A stretch of DNA of 64,000 nucleotides from Pisaster brevispinus (taxonomy: Eukaryota; Echinodermata; Asteroidea; Forcipulatida; Asteriidae), in NCBI GenBank assembly GCA_023634235.1, contig JAMKCF010000009.1, positions 6,882,001 through 6,946,000 on the forward strand, given 5' to 3'. A program made the translations under genes and the position numbers. The notes beneath the pieces are model-generated. The model was not told the DNA's origin and did not search any database. It worked only from the letters and a program-made list of their open reading frames with translations. Positions 44,901-56,900 of this stretch are shown in pieces. Every line of letters begins with the position of its first letter. The first letter of the stretch is position 1.

Positions 44901-47900
44901 AAACATATTCCATAAACTGTGGTTCTATTTTTCAAAATTTGTCTTGGGAAGCATCTCAAAAGTCTGTATGGTAGGAAGGTTGTAATTGGATCTGTTAAGT
45001 ATTCCAGCAGGCGTATGTGGACCGGTCCGTTTGGACCTCTGGAGTTCAATTGGAACGCTTAAAATGATACTGCGCATACTCTCTCGTGTAGGAATGTGCC
45101 CATAGGTTCGCACATAGTCACTGTCCACTTGATTGTGGGTGTATTGCCTACGGGAGGGTTCCTTCAAGCCTAGAAGGTGTCCGACTTTTTACACACTCCC
45201 TTAAGTGCCTAGTTCTTTTTTTAATGCCCAAAATTTGACTATGTTTGACGATGGAAATTTCATACTTTACTCAAGTTGGTGGAAAATCTTAAACTTGCGA
45301 CTTATTCATACACACAGAGATGTCTGTGTGTTTGTTTTTCATGGCAAAAGTGTTGGTAACTTTGTGCTAGATATTATTTTGGCATCTGTTTATTACATTA
45401 TTACTTTACAAAAGGTACAATCATTGATACTGGATCAGGGCTTACATGTGATGTATATTGAATACCATGATTAGCATTTTATCATTGGTTTAGATCAGGA
45501 CAGTACCATACTTGACCCTTACCCTCCCAAATCCTACTGTATCCTCTTTGCCAAAATGAAAGATTCATAAGGACTGAGGGGCTGTAGGCCAAAATAACAA
45601 TTGCTTATCACTGAGTCAGGCATTCCAATCTTATCTAAGTCCAAATAAATCGGTGTGGAGGAATGTAGGAGAGAAGGATGTCGAAGGATTGAAGTCACCT
45701 GTTGGTGAAAAAGCCTAGGGAGTAAGGGTTAATGAGCTGTTACTAAAAAACTTTTTTTGAATTTTTCATTGCAGTGCGGAGAAGCGAAAAGGAATTCAGG
45801 ATTCGGATGCAGATAACACCCCCAAGACTCCTCAAATGTCCTTCCTTCCCTCCATATCCCTGGTCAACAGTCTTCCTGTCAGGCCCTCTTCTTGCTTTCG
45901 ACTTGCCTCCACCAGCCGAGACTGGAGTAAAGTAGCCATGGGTGGCCGCAGGATGGAGGACATGATCCGCCCGGGCCGCCTGGTGGACCTGAATGCTGTG
46001 CCGTACGTGCCAAGGCCACTGTCGGCCAGGTTTCATGTTGGACTGTCGTGTGACAGAGAAGCTGGGAGGCCGTTCCAAAGACACCTTGAAAAGTTTGTTC
46101 CTTCTGGTGTTTTATTCTAGCAATTGACTTTCATTACTTCCCTTTAAACTATCAAACCTTCTCATATGCCATCACTCTTTTATTGTTCGTCAGGCTGGAG
46201 TACTTACACCCGCACGTCTGTGCGTTACACTTCTAGAACCTCATGAACATGTGCTAAGAAACACAACACATTCTTACATGTGCATAGTAATCCAAAATGG
46301 CCAGACCTCTCATGTTACTCTAGAAATATGACATCAGTGAGAAGGGTTGATACAATACTTGACATCTTTTATAAAAAGTCTAATTGTAGGCTTTGTATAG
46401 TGGGTATTGACATTGTTCTGTTAATTTGTCGGTTTCGTACATGTCCTGAATTGAATACTTTTGACAAGTAGTATTGCTAGCAATCTACTTAGAAATTAAT
46501 CAGTTTCAGAAGAAGTGATTAATCTGAAAGCATGTATTTCAACAAGTGCGACCTCATCATCTGCTGTAAAGTAGTCTGTATTGATACCAGCCTTTAGTCA
46601 TTTTTATAGAACAATTACACTGCATTCTGTTTATTTAAGTTGTGCAACAATTTTAAATGGAAACAAAACTCCATTCTTTGTCCTTAGGCAAGTAGATCAG
46701 AGGCTGCTTGCAAATCTCTTATTCTGGCAGGATGTGACGGACTATGGAGCTGAGGAGGACAGGGCTGCTGATCGGCTTCTCCGTATGGGTCATGCCTGGG
46801 GTATCTTTAGTAAATTCATCATGGACGGGGGCATGTGGAATATCGGTAGGTTTAAAGCAAAATTACTCAATATGATTACGAACATACATACTATTCTCAG
46901 CTGCTATTAAGAATGATTAGCCTCTCAAATTATTATAACTATTAATTATTACAGTAGTGTTAAAATAAATTGTGCATTCATTGACAGTCTGTGCATAAAC
47001 AAAGAAACCGGATTATCAAAACCCCAATTCAACAAACATTCTTTGTAACTAGGTGTTGATCCCAATGAAAGAGACAATATCCACAGACGCCTGTTAACAA
47101 CGAGTGACTTTGTAGAAGCGTCCACATTCAGTCGTGCCAAGGAACATGCCGTCCTGATGCTACAGCGAGAGTGGCTAGTCTACCTCAAGGAGGATCTGGC
47201 TGTATTTTTACAGTAAGTTTCAATCACCATATATACAGCCCTGACAAACGGATCAGAATAACGAAAATGTTGGAAAGAATTTCCATGGCTTCCTTTTTTC
47301 CCCCAAAACAGTTTTTGGGCTTCAAGTTTTGATTAGGATTTTAGTATGGTGTGACGCAATTTCACATAATGGGTTGGACATTCTTCAGAGCACTCAAAAT
47401 GATGTTTGTAATCGGAAATTCTGCTTGATATTTTACTCTGAGCTTAAGTTAGCTCAAAGACACCCAACAAACCTGTCTACACTTGCCGTAGTTTGCAACT
47501 TCAGAAGGTAGAATTTCACAAGTCGGGCAACATTTGTTTACAGCAAAGTCTTTTTCATTATCTTGAAGCTCTAGGGCACGACCTGATGATCGGTTCTCTT
47601 CTAAAAGTTCCCGCCACTCCTCTGCCAAGTCGATCAAGAACGAAGTAGCTCTCTCTACTCGGTAAGTACCAGCAATGTTTTTAATTCTTAAGGGCATCGG
47701 GAAAAGACTGACAACTTGGTACTCCTGTGCAGACGGAGACCTGTCTCAATTATGCCAAACAAATGAGAGAAAATATCTTTGTATGCCTAAGACTTGGAAT
47801 AGTTTGCTGTTACCATTAGAAGTCGTTTGACAATTTTCATCTTGGGAATTAATAATAATAATAATAATAGTGGCTTCTTATATAGCGCTCAAATCCGTCA

Positions 47901-50900
47901 CTCAGTGACGCTCATGGCGCTTCAACATTATTTCCCCTGGTCACTGGGCCATTTATTTCATTCCTTAAACCATCTCAGCTCCCTTGGGAGTATACAGCCT
48001 GTGCTGCCAAATATGTAGCGCACTAAGCTAAATCAATCACAAGAACCATCTCTGCCCTCACAGGTACCCATTTACCCCTGGGTGATGAGAAGCAATTATA
48101 GTTAAGTGTCTTGCTCAAGGACACAAGTGTCATGACCGGGATTCGAATTGTTGTGCCCTTAGTTGAAGAGTGAACATCAAGTAGAGATGAAAACATAAAA
48201 ACAGTATCTGGTTTTGTGCTGTTAATTTTTATTTTATTTTAAAGTAGCAAATGGGAAGTTTGCCGTAATGAAATTATTCACATCATTTTTCTGCCGTAGT
48301 AATTGAACAGTAGTTGCGCATAGAACTCAAGAAAAAAAAAGTATCTGCCGTAGAAGTTGAAAAGTAGTTTTTGCGCGTAGCACTTGAGAAAATGGTCGAC
48401 TAATTTTAAATGACCATTTTGAAGTCTTGCAGTAGGAAGTGTTAACAGGATTTTTTAGCAACCTGATAACAGGGTGAGTATGAAAGCAATCTTATTGATG
48501 CCATTTCAACCACTGAAAAAATGTGCTTTATAAATGCTAATATTATTATAAGAGCAGGGGAAAGGTCTTCAACTAGTTGTTTAAACACGGTGAGAGCCTG
48601 GTTCTTGACAATCTTACCGAGACAAAGTCGAGGTAAAATTAAAGAGAACCAAGCCTCTCTGTGTTTAGTGAACTTGTTGAAAACCGATTTCAGCACACTT
48701 TTATTCCCATTCATGAATACCTTTCTGTTCAAAAACATCCAAAACCTTTACGACTTGAGAACAAATCTGACAGTTTAGCCTCACCTCACCTGTATTCTGT
48801 GTTTAATTTCTAACCATGTTGAGCACTAAGTAGCTCCTCGCACAAGTTTTGAGCCTGTGCATGCAAGTTTCAAACTATCGCACACTTCAATCTTGCTCGA
48901 GCCAAATTTGTTGCCTACCAACTTAAATTGGGCCGTGAAATTTGGGCACTCTGCACAATTGTCTGAAAGCGCCCTCTTTTGACTGAATTCCCTCAGGCAA
49001 TGGTTGATCACTTCTCACCATGTTTATATTGCACGTTTAAACGTGGCCTTTTGACCACTAAGAATGGATAAACTGTCCCAGGTATTTATGAATATTATTT
49101 CAAACATTGGTCCATTCTACATCTATACAAGTGAGACAACCAAGGAAGGGCAAGGTAGCTCAAATGGTAGTACTCCTATATGATGACCTAGAAGTAACAG
49201 GTTCAAGTCCAACTCCACCATTTTCCTCTGAAAAATTTCAACCCAAATTTGTGTAAACATTCGTAATCTCTTTATTTTGGTGTGTTTAGAAAGAAAAAAA
49301 ACCACCTAACAATGCTAAATTAAGCTATTGAAACACTCAAATGTAGTAATTTCAAGATTATTTTATAATTAAAAAAAAATGTCTTGTTTATTTTCCTTGC
49401 CTAGAAATCATCCCACATAATTTTAGTTAAGTCATATTTAGATTTTGCAGTGTCATAGCAGATTTGCTGACTATGAATGAAAGCAATATAGCTACTAATC
49501 ATTACAAAAAGAAACTAAAAAAACTAACCAAATTATTATTTTTTATGACCCCAAGCTTTTTTTGTTCATGGGCACATATTAAACTTACTTCACTCACAGA
49601 ATTGAAGTATTTCTTTTGATGCATTTTATTGGCATCTTATTCTAAGCTACCCAAAGTTTTTAAAACTTGTGTACTCAATTAATTGTTCTGATATGATAAA
49701 CATATTTTACTCATCATTTCTTTCCTTCCCGTTTTCATGGTTTTTTGGTTTTAGCCAAGTCCATTTTAAGTTAACTAGAGTCAGGTAATTCAATCATATC
49801 TCTTGTAGACTTGTAGAATAGCTTTTATCTTGTTTATGTTGACAATGAATCACTTGTTTACACTCGGAGAGCCCTCTGTTGCCTGAAATTAACAGGTACA
49901 TGTTCGAATGGTTCAAATTGGCAGCTGCGGCTATGGCTGTTGCTAAGGGTGTTGCTATGGGCCGCCTGTGCTTCAACATTTGTTCACATGACGATCAAGC
50001 CTCAGCACAGTCGCTTGTTCAGACATGGCCCGAGAGTTGAGAAGAAAGGCCAAATTTACACTCGTTCAATGAAAGCTCTCGGGGTGGTTATCCACCCAAC
50101 TACCCCAGATGGGATATACTTCTACCTTGATTGAATCCCTATTCATCCAATGAGGATATTAATGATTCCCAAATAAGGAAAACCCGATTAAGAACCCAAC
50201 TCCCAAATGAGAATATCAATGACACCTAAATCTGAAAACCCATGGGTGGGTGGATGGCTGCTACACTATTCACTGTACATCCACACACAGTGTATAACTT
50301 AGCGCAGTCTAGAGACAGATTGGCCCACTTGAAACAAGGTTTTCAGATATTAAATGGAAACGGGTGTGTCCATGATACACCTATAGACCTCTTGCATAAT
50401 GCAGAACGCGAGCTCTGCACAATGCGTGTTTACCATTTCCATCATTTTGGGAGTCAATTCCTTTGTGTACCAAACTGGCGGACAGGATAGGCCTAAGTGC
50501 GCTGTGCAAGGGATCAATTGGAAAAGTTGTTACATAATCCGACTTAACAGAAACTTTGTTTAAGCTTGCGCTTGGCACCAATCGGCCATCATGGCTCAAT
50601 AGAGGGCTCCCTTTTTGTAAACAAGTGAGGTCACATGTCTGATCATCCAAGTCAGTGTTACTAACATGCAGGGAGGAGAATTGAAGCAAGCCAAAAGCAG
50701 CTCAATGTACTGTACCTTGGTGGGGCAGCAGAAACAGTTAACACTGCCGATACGCAATCCCATCGCTTCAAACCTAAACAATCTAGCTCTAATGATTGTG
50801 CATCTCATAGCAAACAACTACTGAATTCTATTTACACACGGTTCCAAATTATCTGGATGTAGCTGATTTAAAAAAAAAGGGGGGGGGGGGCATCTCCAAG

Positions 50901-53900
50901 GTCGAATTCAGTTTTGTGATGCGCTTGTTTTCCTATAGATAGAGTCATTATGAAAGTCAGGAAAAAAACTTACAAGTCTCAGACCTCACCTTAAAAACAG
51001 TGTAAAATGCCATTGTATTTGATACTCTCTCAGTACAAATTTTGTCAACATCGTAATTTATTCAAAGGCGTCCCATTTGAAACATACCTGTTTGCGGTAC
51101 ATTTTTGTGCAGGAAATTTGTTAGTTTAGTCCAGAATTGTTACGATAATCAAAAACAAATTTAATTTGATCTTTTGACTGACGCAAAAAAATCCTCTTAG
51201 TCTTTAAAATGTGAAGACCCTTTTGTTTTTGCATGTAATGACATGTTTTAAATTTCGATCTGAAAGTGTATTAAATAAAATGACATTTACATAACTTTAA
51301 TGTGAGGTTAGAGACTTATATTTTTTTCTCCCACTTTCATAAGGACTCTATCTATTGGAAAATGAGTCACAAAACTGAATTGGACAGTGGAGACCCTCTT
51401 TAAGAGCATTTTGAAAAATCTGAAATTCTGTGCATTGATACCGAGCAGCATTTTTGTCAAAAGAAGCTCTTGCAATTTTTTGTAAAAGCCAAGGGCTTGG
51501 AGGAAATTGCCTCTGCTCTCCGTCCATCTTGTGCCCCACCCTCCTCAAAAAAAAAAAGTACAACATTGTTTTTTGGCTTTTTTATATTTGAGGCATTCAT
51601 GTAACTATTATGGACGCCCCTGATGTTGTCATATCTAATAAACACATTGACACTGTAGTTCCTCACATCACTGTGTGGATGTAGTAAGATCATTTTATTC
51701 TTCCAAGTGATGTTCATTCTCTTCATCATATGGTCCATAAGGGTTTTTTTAATTTCCATTGTTTGTAGTTCAGAGTGAAATCTCCATCAAACCATCATTT
51801 GTTTTGTTGTATCTTGAAGTAAAACATGACTTTTTGATGAAAGCCCAGCTACAAATGCAGAAATTTATGATGATTGAAGGAAGTCTCTGCATATAACTGT
51901 TGTGATTGTCAAAGTATATTCTAAAGTCATTTATTCAATCATTCAAAATGTCATTTTTTTAAAAAGTGGGATGATGCATAAATGTTTTTGGAAGAATGCA
52001 GTCATTTCCAGACGAGTGACTGTACGGTGAAACTGGGATCAGGAAAAATTCAAGATAAGAGATTAAAGATCATAAAATGGTCCCTTGCACTTGGCTACTA
52101 AGACTGAAGTTTGGGTTTTTTGTATCATGGTTAATAGAATAAGTACCGTTGCTAGGCAATTTAAATCAGGCTCGATGAATTTTCTTTAAAGAATTTTAAA
52201 TTCTGATGGAAACATTTGAGATGATTGGCACAAGTGCAAACATTCCACCAAGTAAGATTTCTGATTACAAATTAGCAAATTTCTTTTGTGACCACATTTC
52301 AGTAATTTAAAATATATGAGAAACTCAAATCTTCCATCGTTATTTTTGTCTCATCCCAACACATTTGACTCATTGTTCAGCTCATCCTGTGTGTGACACT
52401 CATACCTCCATGAAAAACTCATAGGTCCAACGTGTCCAAGGTATTAATGTATGTAGTTTTCACTGCATGGAAATGAAATGACAAAGCCTGATTCTTGTAA
52501 AGGGTGACTGTTGTCATGATCAGAGCGGGCCTCCTGTGGCTGTGCGTGGAATGATGAGCTCTAACCCCTGCTGTATCAAATATGGAGGACGCCGGCGCAT
52601 GTGCAGTAACTTAATACGGCAGGGGTGTGTTTTTGCGTTTGCAACCAATAACTGTTTCGGTCATTGGCAGTGATTATCCAATGGCCAATTCAGCTGATAC
52701 AGATTTTGGTCCTGACCGCAAAAACGCACCCCAGGTTAGAGTTCACAACTCCACGCTCAGCCACAGGCCTGCTATACGTGACAACATAGTCCACCTTCAA
52801 TCTAAAAACTTTGCATGAATTTTAATTGTCTGTTTCAACTGTTTGATGTTGTTTTTTTACTTCCCTGTATCACCATACTTGGCACGGAAGGCATGTGTAA
52901 GAAATCCATCAATTACAATCCTCACCATATGTCGATTTGTCGTCAATCTAGAGCAACAGTTTCAAAGAGCTAGTTAGCTGCTTAAACAAGTTTTACTTAG
53001 CTGGAATAAGCAGTATACCAGTTACAAACAATCATACACTCCCCCGTGTTTGGCTGGTAACCTTTTTCTTATTATAGGTAACCTTTTTTTGGGTGCTTAT
53101 TATGACTGCTTAGAAGCTCTATGAAATGGATCACTGTTAATGTACATGTAGACACAATTTCTGGAAGCCCATTCCTTGTCAATATTTTATGAACTAGTGC
53201 TATTCAAAGCCATAGCTTAGGCTTTTGACTCTGGCTTAGGCACTGTCCGTCTGTTTAAAGCATACATTTTCTAAATCACGACGGAGCCCAAGCCAAAGCA
53301 TATGCTGGAGCCTTGGTTTCGAAAAGGGCTCTAGGCTGTCGAGAGTTTTATTTATAAAATGTGTTGGATATTGAACTTGAAATGAGTTTGTGAGTGCCCT
53401 TGAAGTTATTAATATTCAAGTGATACTTTCAAATATTTGTTTGCAAATCAATTCAAGGATGGTCCCAGTGTGTGTTTCCGATGCTCAGTAGAGGTTCATG
53501 TAATTGTTCGCACTTATAATTCAATGCAATTTGCTGCCATTTGTTGTCTTTTCTATGTGTCCATATTTCAGCTTTTTAACTACAGCTACGCCCTCATGCA
53601 TGTTTATAATATTTGCATGGTTTTGATGCAGCAGTGAACACCATCCCTGTCATGTTTTAATTCATCATGTTCATGAGAGTTTCTCATGTCATCACAATCT
53701 CAAGCTTTACTATTATTGACACTAATCACTGCAAGTTCATCAACATTAGGGGTGTTGAAGTTGATGGACTAATTGTAGAGGAAGGTACTTTATTGTGCCC
53801 TGTAATATCATGAGTTCTAACCTGTTTTTGTATGAGTGCTACCCCCTGGCTTATTTTGGCTACTTTAGCTGATTGCCAAGTGTACCAGACCATTATTGAT

Positions 53901-56900
53901 CATGGCCTAGAACTGTTCCCAGTCAATGCATTAACCTGTAAAGTGAAGTCAAGGAACAAAAAGGAAGATAATGGTCAGGTGCAATTGGTAATCAACTAAA
54001 GTAAGGCCGTGTCCGAAACGGCGACTTCGGCTACAGCTATGGCTAGATCGCGCGCGTCTGCCTATTCTTCAACACTGGCAGACGCGCGCGATCTAGCCAT
54101 AGCTGTAGCCGAAGTCGCAGTTTCGGACATGGCCTTAGTCAATTGTAAATTAAAGGGCATAGGGGAACCACTCTTTAAAAAGTTGTGTTCTTCCAGGGGG
54201 TGGCACTCTCACAAAAATAGGTTAGAACTAAACAAAAATCACAGGGCAAAGAAATACCTTCTTGTATACAGACTCACTCATAGATCTCAATGCTAAACCA
54301 CTGATGCTTTGCTTAAAGCAAATCTAGTCATGCTAATTCCATCAACAGTCATATCAATGGTGGATTGTGATACAGAGATTAGGGGCTTTAGTTATACTGA
54401 TTTTAAAAAGTTAAATTATATTATTTGTGAATGTGATGGCATCTCATGGTATTAAGAGCTATTTCATAGTCATACACCAAGTGTCAGTCTGTTTGGTTTG
54501 GTTTCTGCACAAGCCAATGCTATGTCAGACTAAGGATGTTTGTGTACATGATCATGAGATTTTGCCTTGTAAAGATCTGCTTGTAAGAAATTTAAGCAAT
54601 TGTTCACAACAAAAATCTGGTTGACATCGTCAACTGTTTGTATTTTGCTCTAAAAATGACTTTTTGTGTGACTTTGCTCTGTTGCATAGTAGAGATACAA
54701 TCCTGTAGCCGAACTGTTTTTCGTTTTTTTAATAAACCACCATAATTTTATATTCAGCATTAAGTAAGATGAGGGATAAATAGCTTGCTGATTGCATAAC
54801 TCAACTTGTTGAACCCTGTATGATGCAGAAAACTTTATACTGTTTTGTTTTCTTCTTCTTGATTGATAAATTCTTATGTAACAGTAATTGCCTCATGTAC
54901 TAAATTTTCAGTTGAACTCCCCAGTAGTTGTCATACTCATTGGTGCCATCTTCAACCCTTTCCATATTCTGTAATTTATGTGCACTTCTTTTTTGCATGT
55001 GTCTCCCTGCATTCTGTTTCTTGCTTCATCTTTGTGTTTTTGTTTTTTGTTTGATCTCCTTCTGGCTTGGTTCTAGTGATGAGGACAATGACAGTGAAGA
55101 AACGGAATCCAGCGATCATGACAGCAGGTGAAACCAAATTCTCCCCCTATAGTGCGCAAACTTAGCTTCGCAAGCGCCATCAACGATAAAAATAAAAACA
55201 GCGAAATAGAAATTTAGTATTATGCCAAAAAGTGATAAATTAATCATTTGCTGCTTCATTCAGAATGTAGTGTATTCCTTCTGGTGTGAATTGGGTAGAA
55301 GCGGATTGTCCAAATTAGTCTCAAATTATGAATATTTCAAATTAGACATTCTTATACAAATTTTCCTTAGTCTTTCAGAAAAACATTTCTACAAAATTGA
55401 ATGATTTATCCATTGTTGTTTAAACAAACAAACATTGAAAACATAAAGATACACAAAGCTAAGTTTCAAGAGATTAGGAAGCCCAAACAATAAATGGTTT
55501 AAGCTTTTGTGCATTTTGATATACAAGGACAAACATTTTTTTGGGGGGGATTTTGAGATTTGATTATTTGTTCAATTGAAAGCATGACATGGTACCAAAG
55601 CCATCCCAAAATCTTACAACCGATGACAACATAAATGCCAATCACCAGAAACCATTTTTATTTACATCATAAAATAGCATACGATTCATACAAATCTTAA
55701 CATTGATTAAGTGCTGAGGCATGACCAAATAAAGCAGGCGCTTAGAGAGGAAGGCTTTTGACATTTTGTACATTCCCCGGTAAAGTGTGGCCACAGCTAT
55801 CAGCAATGAAAAATAATCGTGGAAATAAATTGGAATTGGATTTGGGGAGGTGTATACAGTTGCGTCTACTGGTCTATCTCTTAGAGGTTTTTTTTTTTTT
55901 GCGGCTATGCGCTGCCCTGATGTAGTGTGTGACTCTGACTCTGAGTTTGTGTCAGCTATGTAGACTAACAATGATTGCTGTTTGATTAACCATATATGAC
56001 CCGACACAACCAGTGGCAATGTGTTATATCATATAATTATATATAAGCACATTAATCGATTTACCCAAATGATATACCCGAATGTTTTGTCATCGAGTTG
56101 TGTTGCCTCAAAATGTGTTTTCATTAACTTTGGATGGAACTAGTACCGATTCTTATTGCTTCACAAACTATTTTGTGATGTCAGGTTTATCTAGTCTATA
56201 AAATTTTGAAGAAATTGGACAGGACTTCTCCTTTTTCATTTACTTTGTAAGTATGTGCAGATCCAAAATTTAATCGTTCTGTGTTCCATTTGTATTAAGA
56301 TGTATAAATAAAGTAAATTACACTGTGATATCATTTGTACACATTCATGTGGATAAATACATTGAATGTGCATGACAGTTTTAAAATTCTAGCTGATCTG
56401 TCAAAAAATAGTGACTGATGGGGTTAGCTAGTTGCCTGTTGTTTAAAGGCTACAATAGACCTGTAGAAATGCTCAAAATCGTTCTCCTCATTTAAACAAT
56501 AAGCTTATTATCATGCGAATTATCTATTGAATTGTTAACCTACAGACAACCGTCCTAAACAATGCCAAACCTTAGGTTTGTTTCTTGTGACAGACTTTGG
56601 TAATACGCCTGTCTAGTTATTTCATAAATTAGATGAATTGTAGCTTGAAGGCAGATTAAAAAAAAACCACCAGCTTGTTATCTTTAATGTAAAACGTTAT
56701 TAAATTTAAACTTCATTCGACAAGTTTGCACTTGCTGCATATCTTTGGAACTTCTTGCCTGGTGCACTTTTAAGCTCCTACCTTCAGGTTAGTTGATTCT
56801 TTGTGTTTTGTAGCCACATACCTTGAGTGGCTTTGTTTGTAGAGAAGATATTCAATGCATACAATTGTTCGATGAGCAGTATTCTACTAAAAAAATAACA

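Larger units (their letters stand above)
47213..55076. other. RGS22 intron 12, 7.9 kb, repeat-packed
   Basis: No in-frame exon was found. It holds a SINE-like repeat (47850-48165), a hairpin (48540-48665), a tRNA SINE (49146-49290), inverted-repeat elements (50889-51402, 52525-52772, 53195-53334), a foldback relic (52985-53135) and the GC-rich hairpin element (54005-54134). A run of G at 50880-50890 abuts one element. Confidence 0.7.

Noticed and set aside
47053..55076. Extra exon at about 47500-47650 between RGS22 exons 12 and 13
   Set aside because: Either candidate acceptor joined to exon 12 runs into a stop codon within a few codons, while exon 12 to 13 joins cleanly.
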